Source: Paraburkholderia sartisoli
GTDB taxonomy: Bacteria > Pseudomonadota > Gammaproteobacteria > Burkholderiales > Burkholderiaceae
Assembly (NCBI RefSeq): GCF_900107685.1
Contig: NZ_FNRQ01000003.1
Span: forward strand, 186,001-250,000
Length of the DNA stretch: 64,000 bases
Reading direction: 5' to 3'
How positions within the stretch are numbered: the stretch's first letter is position 1; each line of letters opens with the position of its first letter. Made by a program: the position numbers and the translations under genes. Positions 9,990-18,477 of the stretch are shown here, in pieces. The notes below the pieces were generated by a model. The model did not search any database. It was not told where the DNA came from and saw only the letters and a list, made by a program, of their open reading frames with translations.

Positions 9990-10395
9990 CGCCTGATCGC
10001 ACTCGACTGGCGTTTTTTTTCAAATTCGCCAACAAACTGCCGACGCCCGTTTCAGCGTCGGCCGGAGGCGATGCACATCCGTGCGACCGGAACAATCTGC
10101 CCGATCCTGAGCGGCACGGCAAGTGGTTCGGCCGGTTGGTGCCGGACGAGTTCGCGGATCGCATGCAGACCACGTCGGCGCGAGGGTTGTCGATCCTGCA
10201 TGTACACAATAAGATGTAGTCTTAATGTAACTATTTCGCCTGTCTGACGATGCTTTTTCGCGTTGTGCGACAGGCCGGGCTGGTGGTCAGATATCGCCGG
10301 GTTGTCGCCTGGTTGCAGCTTCAGGCAACATCGCCCGGTTTTGCTTTACAGCGTGCCCGCGTCGTGTGCGCTGACTTTTTCACTGTGCTCACCCA
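9990..10395. other. Intergenic region between clpB promoter and truncated haemoglobin gene
   Basis: About 400 bp without a confident gene. A GC-biased plus-strand frame is open from 9968 to a TAG at 10217-10219. It ends in PDEFADRMQTTSARGLS... but has no credible start before residue 45, so it may be a remnant or chance. A T8 run lies at 10013-10020. A candidate NsrR operator is at 10211-10233. Nothing else was recognised. Confidence 0.5.
10211..10233. promoter_or_regulatory. Candidate NsrR (nitric oxide) operator
   Basis: The 23-bp stretch beginning aagatgtag, tctta, atgtaacta matches 17 of 23 positions of the NsrR consensus AAGATGYWTTTNAAATRCATCTT, with the correct half-site spacing. The left half is nearly perfect and the right half weaker. 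It lies 163 bp before a haemoglobin gene, a typical NsrR target. This is a motif-level prediction. Confidence 0.35.
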
Positions 10396-10935
10396 ATGAA
10401 TCCGACTTTTCCGCCCCAGCCGGCCGTCGCGCGCCAGCCCGAACCGACCGAAGAGAACATCCGCACGCTCGTCTATGTGTTCTACGACCGCGTCCAGGCC
10501 GACCCGATGCTGGGCCCCATCTTCGAGCAGAAGCTTGCGGGACGCTGGGACGAACATTTACCGAAGATGTGTACATTCTGGTCGAGCATCGTGCTTGGCC
10601 AGAAAGGATATCGCGGGAACGTGCAGCAGGCGCACCAGCCACTGCCGGGCATCGAGCCGCAGCATTTCAGCCGCTGGCTGTACCTGTTCCTGGATACCGT
10701 GGAATCGCGCTACGAGCCCGCGGCTGCCGTGCGTTTCATGGAGCCCGCGCTGCGTATCGCGCAGAGTCTGCAGCTATCGAAATTTGGCTGGGATTACACG
10801 ATCCCCGAGGAACAGAAAGCGTTGCTGGAACGACTCGCGCCGCGCCGGCACAGAGACGATGACGCGCCCGATACGCCGCGCCCACGCGGCGAGCCATTTC
10901 CGACGAAGATCGTCGGCCGTTCGACGGAGGATTGA
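10396..10935 (+). CDS. Group III truncated haemoglobin
   Basis: This 179-residue protein carries a 2-on-2 globin fold of the group III (P) truncated haemoglobins, with FYDRVQADPMLGPIF as the helix B region and a conserved Trp/His-rich core (KMCTFWSSIVLG, later HQPLPGIEPQHFSRW). The proximal haem-ligand histidine is probably in the QQAHQ or EPQHF segment. The family binds O2 or NO; roles in nitrosative stress or respiration are proposed. A roughly 40-residue charged C-terminal extension follows the globin domain. No clear Shine-Dalgarno precedes the ATG. A candidate NsrR site upstream fits an NO-detoxification role. Confidence 0.85.
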   Translation: MNPTFPPQPAVARQPEPTEENIRTLVYVFYDRVQADPMLGPIFEQKLAGRWDEHLPKMCTFWSSIVLGQKGYRGNVQQAHQPLPGIEPQHFSRWLYLFLDTVESRYEPAAAVRFMEPALRIAQSLQLSKFGWDYTIPEEQKALLERLAPRRHRDDDAPDTPRPRGEPFPTKIVGRSTED

Positions 10936-10952
10936 GCCGCGCGATCGACTGG

Positions 10953-11423
10953 CTACTTCGCGTTACCCGACTCCAGACCCCAGCGCGCCAACGCAGCATC
11001 GTCCGTGACGCGCGCATCGACCCAGCGCTCGCCTTGCCCGGTCTTTTCCTTCTTCCAGAACGGCGCCTGCGTCTTCAGATAATCCATCACGAACTCGCAC
11101 GAAGCGAACGCTTCGCCGCGATGTGCGGCGGTGGTCGCGACCAGCACGATCTGGTCGAGCGGATAGAGCTTGCCGACCCGATGCACGATCAGGACCTCGA
11201 TGCCCGGCCAGCGTTCGCGCGCCGTCGCGACAATCGCTTCCAGCGCCTTTTCCGTCATGCCCGGATAGTGTTCGAGCTCCATCGTCTCGACGATGCTGCC
11301 GTCGTTCAGATCGCGAACCGTGCCGACGAAGCACGCCACCGCGCCAACCTTCGGGTTCACGGCGCGCAGCGCGGCGACCTCGGTTGTCAGGTCGAAATCC
11401 TCGGTCTGGACGCGAACGGTCAT
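10953..11423 (-). CDS. moaE: Molybdopterin synthase catalytic subunit MoaE
   Basis: MoaE (156 aa) is the large subunit of molybdopterin synthase, which inserts two sulfurs from MoaD thiocarboxylate into precursor Z to give molybdopterin. Conserved segments include VGTVRD, EHYPGMTEKAL, HRVGKLYPLD and the catalytic-lysine region APFWKKE. It is 10 nt downstream of moaD in the moeA-moaD-moaE run and is clearly co-transcribed. Confidence 0.96.
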   Translation of the reverse strand: MTVRVQTEDFDLTTEVAALRAVNPKVGAVACFVGTVRDLNDGSIVETMELEHYPGMTEKALEAIVATARERWPGIEVLIVHRVGKLYPLDQIVLVATTAAHRGEAFASCEFVMDYLKTQAPFWKKEKTGQGERWVDARVTDDAALARWGLESGNAK

Positions 11424-11433
11424 CGGAGACTCC

Positions 11434-11691
11434 TCACCCGCCCGTGACCGGCGGAAAAAACGCGACTTCGCAGCCTTCGGTGACGCGTGTGCTGGCGTCG
11501 GTCATGACGTGGTTACAGGCCATCCGCAACGCGCGGCCTTCGGCAAGCGCCTCGGCCCACGCACCGCCGCGCACGCGCAACCAGGCGCGCACGTCACCTA
11601 GCGTCGCGATACCGTCGGGGATCACCACGGATTCGTCCGCGATCCCGACCGCCTCACGCACGCTCGCAAAATATTTCAGCTGGATCTTCAT
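11434..11691 (-). CDS. moaD: Molybdopterin synthase sulfur carrier subunit MoaD
   Basis: MoaD (85 aa) is the ubiquitin-like sulfur carrier of molybdopterin synthase. It ends in the required Gly-Gly (FFPPVTGG), which is adenylated and converted to a thiocarboxylate. Neighbours are moeA upstream (31 nt) and moaE downstream (10 nt). MoaD and MoaE form the heterotetramer. Confidence 0.95.
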   Translation of the reverse strand: MKIQLKYFASVREAVGIADESVVIPDGIATLGDVRAWLRVRGGAWAEALAEGRALRMACNHVMTDASTRVTEGCEVAFFPPVTGG

Positions 11692-11722
11692 GTTCTGTCC
11701 TGGGCGCGGCTGGCGACAGCCG

Positions 11723-12997
11723 TCAACCCAACAATTCGGAAAAGGGAATGAACCGCACGGTCTCGCCGGTCGTAATGGCGTGATTCGGCGGATTGTCGAT
11801 CAGCCCGTCGCCCCACACCGTCGATGTCAGCACGGCCGAACTCTGGTTCGGAAACAGTTCGAGGCCGCCCGCCGGATTGATGCGCGCGCGCAGGAATTCA
11901 TTGCGACGGTCCGCCTTCGACTGCGAAAAATCGGCGCGCAGCGACAACGCGCGCGGCGACACGGTGCGCACGCCGGCAACCCGCAGGATGAACGGTCTGA
12001 CGAACAACAGAAACGTGACGAAGGCCGAAACAGGATTACCCGGCAGGCCGATGAAATACGTTTCATTCGACGCCGACGCAGCGGCATTGGCCCGGTCGCC
12101 GCCCGCGCGCCGCACCGCGCCGAACGCGAGCGGCTTGCCGGGCTTCATCGCGATCTGCCACATCGACAGATGCCCTTCCGCCTCGACTGCGGGCTTCACG
12201 TGGTCTTCCTCGCCAACCGACACGCCGCCACAGGTCAGGATCAGATCGTGCGCCTGCGACGCCTCGCGCAGCGTGGCGCGGGTCGCGTCGAGCCGGTCGG
12301 GCACGATGCCGTAGTCCGTCACGTCGCAGCCGAGGTTTTCCAGCAGACTGCGCAACGTAAAGCGATTCGAGTTGTAGATCGCGCCCGGCTTGAGCGGCTC
12401 GCCAGGCATCGTCAGTTCGTCGCCGGTGAAGAAGACCGCGACTTTCACACGTCGCGCCACCGTCAGCGACGCGCTTCCGACCGACGCGGCCAGCCCCAGC
12501 GCCTGCGGCGTCAGGCGCGTGCCGGCGGGCAGGATCACCGAGCCGCTGCGAATATCCGCGCCCTGCTGCGTGATCCACTCGCCGGCTTTCGGCGTGTGCA
12601 GGATCGACACTTCACTGCCGTCGGCTTCGGCCTGCTCCTGCATGACGATGGCATCCGCGCCCGGCGGCACCGTGGCGCCCGTGAAGATGCGCGCCGCCGT
12701 GCCGGCCGCGAGCGGCTGCGGCGCGTGACCGGCCGGGATGCGCTGCGACACGGGCAGCCGGCGATCGCCCTGCGACAGGTCGGCGACGCGCACCGCGTAG
12801 CCATCCATCGAACTGGTGTTCATGGGTGGCACGTCGAGCGACGAGACGACGTCGGCGGCAAGTACGCGGTTCAGCGCGCCAAGCGTGGGCAACGTTTCGG
12901 TACCCTCGACCGCGCGGGCCGCGCCGAGCAGCGTGACGAGCGCTTCGGCAGTCGAAAGCATCGGCGCACGAGGCGCGGGATAAGTGGGCGTGGACAT
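11723..12997 (-). CDS. moeA: Molybdopterin molybdenumtransferase MoeA
   Basis: MoeA (424 aa) inserts molybdate into adenylylated molybdopterin. Hallmarks are PPMNTSSMDGYAVR near the N-terminus, the MoCF-binding domain with FFTGDELT and the TCGGVSVGEEDH motif, and the C-terminal beta domain. The start at MSTPTYP gives the normal length; upstream in-frame codons belong to the thrC-moeA intergenic hairpin region. It begins the moeA-moaD-moaE unit and is downstream of thrC. Confidence 0.96.
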   Translation of the reverse strand: MSTPTYPAPRAPMLSTAEALVTLLGAARAVEGTETLPTLGALNRVLAADVVSSLDVPPMNTSSMDGYAVRVADLSQGDRRLPVSQRIPAGHAPQPLAAGTAARIFTGATVPPGADAIVMQEQAEADGSEVSILHTPKAGEWITQQGADIRSGSVILPAGTRLTPQALGLAASVGSASLTVARRVKVAVFFTGDELTMPGEPLKPGAIYNSNRFTLRSLLENLGCDVTDYGIVPDRLDATRATLREASQAHDLILTCGGVSVGEEDHVKPAVEAEGHLSMWQIAMKPGKPLAFGAVRRAGGDRANAAASASNETYFIGLPGNPVSAFVTFLLFVRPFILRVAGVRTVSPRALSLRADFSQSKADRRNEFLRARINPAGGLELFPNQSSAVLTSTVWGDGLIDNPPNHAITTGETVRFIPFSELLG

Positions 12998-13124
12998 CGA
13001 TTGGGCGAATGCGCGGGACCGAAAAGAACATTGTAGCGGGCGGCGGCCTTCGACGGGCGTGCAAGCCGGCATGTCGGCCATCCGGCCAGGGCCTGGGTCA
13101 CAGATGGTGGAACCACAGATGGCA

Positions 13125-13173
13125 GAACGGCCATGACGCCAGCCTCGCGTCGCGAGGCCCGTCATGGCCGTTC
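13125..13173 (-). terminator. Long hairpin downstream of thrC (probable terminator)
   Basis: A 14-bp perfect arm (gaacggccatgacg / cgtcatggccgttc) encloses a second arm (gcctcgcg / cgcgaggc). There is little U after it on either strand, so it may terminate weakly, stabilise mRNA or be a palindromic repeat. It lies 60 nt after the thrC stop and 128 nt before moeA. Confidence 0.55.
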
Positions 13174-13232
13174 ATGGGTCTTCTGACTGTAATAACTCGC
13201 TGCGGTCTACCCGGAGGCGCGCGGTTGCCTGC

Positions 13233-14684
13233 TTAATCGACCGTATGCGCCGCGACAAAGTCCTTCACGCGCGTGGCATCCGCCGGCAGCACCTCGAACC
13301 GCTGCGGCAGCGCTTCAATGCCCGAGAACGCGGCTGGCCGCTCCGGTTCGCGCTGCAGTGCCTCGCGGATCGTCTCGCCGAACTTGACCGGTTGCGCCGT
13401 CTCCAGCACGATCATCGGGATACCCGGTTGCAGATGCTCGCGCGCCACCTTCAGGCCGTCGGCGGTGTGCGTATCGATCATCGTGTCGTAACGCTCGAAC
13501 ACGTCGCGAATCGCATCGACGCGGTCAGCGTGGCTGCTGCGCCCGGACACGAAGCCGAACTCCGCGACGCGCGCGAAATCGCCGCTCGCCGCCAGATCGA
13601 AACCACCCTTTTCCTCGACGTCGTGGAACAGCTGCAGCACGCGCTTCGGGTCGCGACCCAGCAGGTCGAACACGAAACGTTCGAAGTTTGACGCCTTCGA
13701 GATATCCATGCTCGGACTGCTCGTGTGATACGTCTCGGCAGACTTGCGCACGCGATAGATGCCGGTGCGAAAGAATTCGTCGAGCACGTCGTTTTCGTTC
13801 GTCGCGACCACGAGCTTCTCGATCGGCAGACCCATCATCCGCGCGATGTGACCCGCGCAGACATTGCCGAAATTGCCCGACGGCACCGTGAACGACACGC
13901 GTTCGTCGTTCGATTTCGTTGCGGCGAAATAGCCCTTGAAGTAATACACGACCTGCGCCACGACGCGCGCCCAGTTGATCGAGTTGACCGTGCCGATCCG
14001 GTGCCGCGCCTTGAACGCGTGATCGTTCGAGACGGCTTTCACGATGTCCTGGCAGTCGTCGAACACGCCCTCGACCGCCAGGTTGAAGATGTTCGGATCC
14101 TGCAGGCTGTACATCTGTGCCGTCTGGAACGCGCTCATCTTTTTATGCGGCGACAGCATGAAGACGCGAATGCCCTTCTTGCCGCGCATCGCGTACTCGG
14201 CCGCGCTGCCGGTATCGCCCGAGGTCGCGCCGAGAATGTTCAGCGTCTCGCCGTGCTTTGCAAGCGCGTATTCGAACAGGTTGCCGATCAGCTGCATCGC
14301 CATGTCCTTGAACGCGAGCGTCGGGCCGTTCGACAGTTCCAGCAGCGACAGCGGCGCGCCGTTTTCGACGCCCAGCGTTTTCAGCGGCGTGATCTGCGCG
14401 GCGCTTTCGTCGTCGCGCACGTTGCAGTAGGTTTCGGCCGTGTATGTGCGGCGCGTGAGCGCGCGCAGGTCTTCCGCGGGAATATCGTCGCTGAATTTCG
14501 ACAGGATCTCGAACGCGAGATCCGCATACGGCAGCGTGCGCCAGCGGGTCAGTTCACCGGACGAGACGCGCGGGTATTGCGCGGGCAGATACAGGCCGCC
14601 GTCTTTCGCGAGACCGCCGAGCAGGATGTCGGAGAAGGTGTGGCGCTCGCCGGCACCGGCGCCGCGCGTGGAGATGTAGTTCAT
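13233..14684 (-). CDS. thrC: Threonine synthase
   Basis: Threonine synthase (483 aa) converts O-phosphohomoserine to threonine with PLP. The Schiff-base lysine is in GPTLAFKDMAMQ and the PLP-phosphate loop in ATSGDTGSAAEYA. Its length and sequence fit the longer (type 2, yeast/proteobacterial) threonine synthases. It starts 8 nt after hom, giving an alaA-hom-thrC arrangement for threonine biosynthesis from aspartate semialdehyde. Confidence 0.97.
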   Translation of the reverse strand: MNYISTRGAGAGERHTFSDILLGGLAKDGGLYLPAQYPRVSSGELTRWRTLPYADLAFEILSKFSDDIPAEDLRALTRRTYTAETYCNVRDDESAAQITPLKTLGVENGAPLSLLELSNGPTLAFKDMAMQLIGNLFEYALAKHGETLNILGATSGDTGSAAEYAMRGKKGIRVFMLSPHKKMSAFQTAQMYSLQDPNIFNLAVEGVFDDCQDIVKAVSNDHAFKARHRIGTVNSINWARVVAQVVYYFKGYFAATKSNDERVSFTVPSGNFGNVCAGHIARMMGLPIEKLVVATNENDVLDEFFRTGIYRVRKSAETYHTSSPSMDISKASNFERFVFDLLGRDPKRVLQLFHDVEEKGGFDLAASGDFARVAEFGFVSGRSSHADRVDAIRDVFERYDTMIDTHTADGLKVAREHLQPGIPMIVLETAQPVKFGETIREALQREPERPAAFSGIEALPQRFEVLPADATRVKDFVAAHTVD

Positions 14685-14692
14685 GTGTCTGC

Positions 14693-16024
14693 CTAGTTCA
14701 GCGCTTCCATGCGCAGCTTCGTGACCTGCGATACGACGGTCTTCAACGCCTCGATCGTCCTGATTGCCGCGTTCACGTTCTTTTCGACCGTTTCGTGCGT
14801 GATCAGGATGATGTCGGTTTCGCCCTTGCCCTTCGCGTCCACGTGCTCGGATTCCTTCTGCAGCAGCGCGTCGATCGAGATTCCCCGGTCGGCCAGAATG
14901 CGCGTGATATCGGCCAGCACGCCGGTCACGTCGGCAACCCGCAGGCGCAGGTAGTAGCCGCTCGTCACTTCGTCGATCGGCAGGATCGGCGTGCTCGACA
15001 GGCTGTCCGGCTGGAACGCCAGATGCGGCACGCGATGCTCCGGGTCGGCCGTGTGCAGGCGCGTCACGTCGACGAGATCGGCGATCACGGCGGAAGCCGT
15101 CGGCTCCGCGCCCGCGCCCTTGCCGTAGTACAGCGTCGAGCCCACCGCGTCGCCATGCACGACGACCGCGTTCATTGCGCCTTCGACGTTGGCGAGCAGA
15201 CGCTTTTCCGGAATCAGCGTGGGATGCACGCGCAGCTCGATGCCCTTTTCCGCGCGGCGCGCGATGCCCAGCAGCTTGATGCGATAGCCGAGTTCTTCGG
15301 CATATGTGATGTCGATTGCGGCGAGCTTGCTGATGCCTTCGACGTACGCGCGATCGAACTGCACCGGCACGCCGAACGCGATCGCGCTCATGATCGTGGC
15401 CTTGTGCGCGGCGTCGACACCTTCGATGTCGAACGTCGGGTCCGCTTCCGCATAACCGAGTTCCTGCGCGGCCTTGAGCGCCGTCGCGAAATCGAGGCCG
15501 CGGTCGCGCATTTCCGACAGGATGTAGTTCGTCGTGCCGTTGATAATGCCGGCGATGTACTGGATGCGGTTCGCCGTCAACCCTTCACGCAGCGCCTTGA
15601 TGATCGGAATGCCGCCGGCCACGGCCGCCTCGAACGACACCATCACGCCATTCGCGCGCGCCGCCTCGAAAATCTCCGTGCCATGCACCGCGAGCAGCGC
15701 CTTGTTGGCGGTGACCACGTGCTTGCGGTTGCGGATCGCGCGCAGCACGAGTTCGCGTGCGATCGACGTGCCGCCGATCATTTCCGCGACGATGTCGATT
15801 GACGGATCGTCGACCACCGAGCCGAAGTTGTCCGTGACCTCCACGGCGCCGGCCGCATCGCCGAGCGCGGCAGTCGCCTTCGCCGGGTTGCGCACGGCAA
15901 TGCGCGTGACTTCGATACCGCGACCCGCGCGACGTTTGATTTCTTCCTGGTTGCGGCGCAGTACGGTGAAGGTGCCGCTGCCTACCGTGCCGAAGCCCAG
16001 CAGTCCAACTTTGATCGGTTCCAT
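14693..16024 (-). CDS. hom: Homoserine dehydrogenase
   Basis: Homoserine dehydrogenase (443 aa) reduces aspartate semialdehyde to homoserine. The NAD(P)-binding GLLGFGTVGSG is at the N-terminus, the catalytic domain carries GIINGTTNYILSEM, and a C-terminal ACT domain (VADVTGVLADITRIL) is the usual threonine-feedback site. The open frame runs much further upstream, but that part is antisense-frame sequence inside alaA; MEPIKVG gives the family length. It is unfused to aspartokinase. Confidence 0.97.
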   Translation of the reverse strand: MEPIKVGLLGFGTVGSGTFTVLRRNQEEIKRRAGRGIEVTRIAVRNPAKATAALGDAAGAVEVTDNFGSVVDDPSIDIVAEMIGGTSIARELVLRAIRNRKHVVTANKALLAVHGTEIFEAARANGVMVSFEAAVAGGIPIIKALREGLTANRIQYIAGIINGTTNYILSEMRDRGLDFATALKAAQELGYAEADPTFDIEGVDAAHKATIMSAIAFGVPVQFDRAYVEGISKLAAIDITYAEELGYRIKLLGIARRAEKGIELRVHPTLIPEKRLLANVEGAMNAVVVHGDAVGSTLYYGKGAGAEPTASAVIADLVDVTRLHTADPEHRVPHLAFQPDSLSSTPILPIDEVTSGYYLRLRVADVTGVLADITRILADRGISIDALLQKESEHVDAKGKGETDIILITHETVEKNVNAAIRTIEALKTVVSQVTKLRMEALN

Positions 16025-16095
16025 GCAGCGTGTGTTTTCGAGTAAGAGATTAAGGGAACAGTATTGCGTGCGGCGATGGCGTTGAACACCTGACC

Positions 16096-17343
16096 TTATG
16101 GCATATGCCGTTTGCGGTAGCCGTCGAGAAAACGGGCGATACGGGTGATCGAATCCGCCAGATCGTCGACGTTCGGCAGGAACACGACGCGGAAATGGTC
16201 CGGCGCGGTCCAGTTGAAACCGGTGCCCTGCACGAGCAGCACGCGCTCCGCGAGCAGCAGGTCGAGAATGAACTGCTGGTCGTTCTGGACCGGATACATC
16301 TTCGGGTCGAGACGCGGGAACATGTACAACGCGGCCTGCGGCTTCACACAGGTTACGCCAGGAATCGCCGTCAGCATGTCGTACGCGAGTTCGCGCTGCT
16401 TGTAGAGGCGCCCGGTCGGCACAATCAGGTCGTTGATGCTCTGATAGCCGCCCAGCGCCGTCTGGATCGCGTATTGACCCGGCACGTTCGGACACAGCCG
16501 CATCGAGGCGAGAATGCCGAGCCCCTCGACATAATCTTTCGAGCGGCGACGGTTTTCGCCCGTCAGGCCCGAAATGAACATCCAGCCGGCACGGTAACCG
16601 CACGAACGGTAGCTCTTCGACAGGCTGTTGAACGTGACCGTCAGCACGTCTTCCGACAATGAGCCGATCGCGGTGTGCGTCTTGCCGTCGTAGATGATCT
16701 TGTCGTAGACCTCGTCGGCGAAAATCACGAGACCGTGTTCGCGCGCGATCTGGATCAGTTCCAGCAGCAGCGCGTCGGAATACAGCGCGCCGGTCGGGTT
16801 GTTCGGGTTGATCACGACGAGCGCACGCGTGTTCGGCGTGATTTTCGCGCGGATGTCGTCCGGGTCGGGCATCCAGGCGTTCGATTCGTCGCAGATGTAG
16901 TGTACCGGCGTGCCGCCCGCGAGGCTCACGCCCGCCGTCCACAGCGGGTAATCCGGCGCGGGCAGCAGCACTTCGTCGCCGTCGTTCAGCAAGCCCTGAA
17001 GCGCCATCACGATCAGCTCGGACGCGCCGTTGCCGATGAAGATGTCGTCGAGCTCGACGCCCTGCACGTTCTTCTGCTGCGCGTAGTGCATGATCGCCTT
17101 GCGCGCGGAGAAAACGCCCTTCGAGTCGGAATAGCCCGACGAAGCGGGCAGGTTCCGGATCATGTCCTGGATGATTTCGTCCGGCGCGTCGAAGCCGAAC
17201 GGCGCGAGGTTGCCGATATTCAGCTTGATGATGCGATGGCCTTCGTCCTCGAGGCGCTTCGCGTGTTCGAGAACGGGCCCGCGGATGTCGTAGCAGACAT
17301 TCAACAGCTTGTTGGATTTCAGAATCGGTTTCACGGCGGGCAC
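16096..17343 (-). CDS. alaA: Pyruvate-glutamate aminotransferase, AlaA-like
   Basis: This 415-residue class I/II PLP aminotransferase is very close in sequence to E. coli AlaA, which makes alanine from pyruvate and glutamate. Shared blocks are NVCYDIRGPVL, LNIGN, NPNNPTGA, FADEVYDKI and the PLP lysine in FNSLSKSYR. It is followed after 71 nt by hom and thrC, so it may be co-transcribed with threonine biosynthesis. Substrate choice is inferred from similarity only. Confidence 0.9.
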   Translation of the reverse strand: MPAVKPILKSNKLLNVCYDIRGPVLEHAKRLEDEGHRIIKLNIGNLAPFGFDAPDEIIQDMIRNLPASSGYSDSKGVFSARKAIMHYAQQKNVQGVELDDIFIGNGASELIVMALQGLLNDGDEVLLPAPDYPLWTAGVSLAGGTPVHYICDESNAWMPDPDDIRAKITPNTRALVVINPNNPTGALYSDALLLELIQIAREHGLVIFADEVYDKIIYDGKTHTAIGSLSEDVLTVTFNSLSKSYRSCGYRAGWMFISGLTGENRRRSKDYVEGLGILASMRLCPNVPGQYAIQTALGGYQSINDLIVPTGRLYKQRELAYDMLTAIPGVTCVKPQAALYMFPRLDPKMYPVQNDQQFILDLLLAERVLLVQGTGFNWTAPDHFRVVFLPNVDDLADSITRIARFLDGYRKRHMP

Positions 17344-17907
17344 AAGGTCCTGTAAATCAGTCGGCGGGTCTGCCTGGCCGGTCAGCCAGTGGAATCAGCC
17401 ATTTAGTCTGCCATATGAGTCCAGCCTCCCGGGCCCGGTCACACAGGTCGGCCAGGTGAGCCGGTCACATCGGTCGGCCAGACAGGCCGGTCTGGATGTT
17501 GCAGCCGGGATCAGTCGGGACAAGCCGGATTGCGAAAACCTGAAGACGGGAAGCCGGACCCGGGTGGGCCGGTCATGCGCGGGGGTACGAACCGGTCTGA
17601 TCGCGTCCGGCCGCCGTCTGGCGGAGCGCTCCGGCGCTGCTTGTGGCGACGCGCGAAGCAAGGGGGCGCCGCCGGGCGGCTAAAAAGTTATAATTTAGCG
17701 GATTTTGGCCGGGTTCCGCAATGCACCAACCGCGTTGGCGGGCCTTTTCGGCTATTTCGTGTCAAATTGCGCGAAACCTTTACAATGCGCGCCGGTCCGA
17801 CCGGCACACGCGGCCCGCCCCCGGCGGTCACCGCGGGCGCACCGGCATCACGTAAGAACATCGCACGGCATCTGACACACGCTCCACGACGACCCCGGAT
17901 CACGAAT
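17344..17907. other. Large intergenic region between alaA and Mth938-like gene
   Basis: About 560 bp with no convincing gene. It has GGCC/GGTC-rich degenerate repeats, including a 21-bp direct repeat pair at 17435-17481. A TATAAT hexamer at 17689-17694 and a TACAAT at 17781-17786 could be -10 elements for the downstream gene. A small regulatory RNA here cannot be excluded. Confidence 0.5.
17435..17481 (+). repeat. Imperfect tandem direct repeat, 21 bp x 2
   Basis: ccggtcacacaggtcggccag (17435-17455) and the same word with two changes (17461-17481) repeat with a 26-bp period. Further partial ggtcggccag / ggccggtc words flank them. Confidence 0.7.
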
Positions 17908-18282
17908 TTGAAACTACATCAGGATTCCAGCGGCGCCCTCAACACGGTTACCGGTTACGGGCCCGACTACGTCGAAATCAACCTCGTGCGCCATCAGGGC
18001 AGCATTATCGTGCTGCCAGAGGCGCCCGTCATTGCCTGGCCGGTCTCCTCGTTCGAAGCGCTGAGCGCGGAGCATTTCGAGCTTCTGATCGCGCCTGCGC
18101 CGGAAGTCGTCATTTTCGGCAGCGGCGAGCGCCTGCGTTTTCCGCATCCACGCCTGACGGCCGCCCTCGCGAAACACCGCATCGGCGTCGAAACGATGGA
18201 TTTCAAGGCCGCCTGCCGAACCTACAACATCCTGATGGCCGAGGGCCGCAAGGTCGCGGCCGCATTGCTGATCGAAGGCTAG
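17908..18282 (+). CDS. Mth938-like domain protein (DUF498)
   Basis: This 124-residue protein of the Mth938/NDUFAF3-like fold has conserved VVIFGSGERLRFPHP and a C-terminal TYNILMAEGRKVAAALL. The fold is widespread; its biochemical role in bacteria is not established. I place the start at the TTG giving MKLHQDSSG, the usual family N-terminus. An in-frame ATG at 17785 would add 41 residues of low-complexity Pro/Arg sequence and sits on a possible -10 box. It is upstream of arnT on the same strand, 195 nt away. Confidence 0.8.
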   Translation: MKLHQDSSGALNTVTGYGPDYVEINLVRHQGSIIVLPEAPVIAWPVSSFEALSAEHFELLIAPAPEVVIFGSGERLRFPHPRLTAALAKHRIGVETMDFKAACRTYNILMAEGRKVAAALLIEG

Positions 18283-18477
18283 CTGGCGCGGCGCACCGAT
18301 GGCCGTGTCACGCCGGTGACGTACACTGCGCGGCATTCGTCGCACAGGCAGGCGCGGCGGGCGGCGGGAGCGTGCCCACCAGGTCGCGCATGCCGGGCGA
18401 ACGGGCGCGCGTCCGGCGCCACGGGTTCCAACTTCACCATGCCGCGTACGCGGCAAAGACAAACAGGCTGATTCCAC

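Noticed and set aside
7260..10247. Very long open frame (about 995 codons) opposite clpB
   Set aside because: It is the GC-driven antisense frame of clpB. Composition is Arg/Leu/His rich with no domain, while clpB is fully supported on the other strand.
16025..16942. N-terminal extension of the hom frame into alaA
   Set aside because: It runs in an alternate frame inside alaA; homoserine dehydrogenase homology starts at MEPIKVG.
18283..18477. PmrA/PhoP box before arnT
   Set aside because: No clear direct-repeat operator was found; arn control in this organism is left open.
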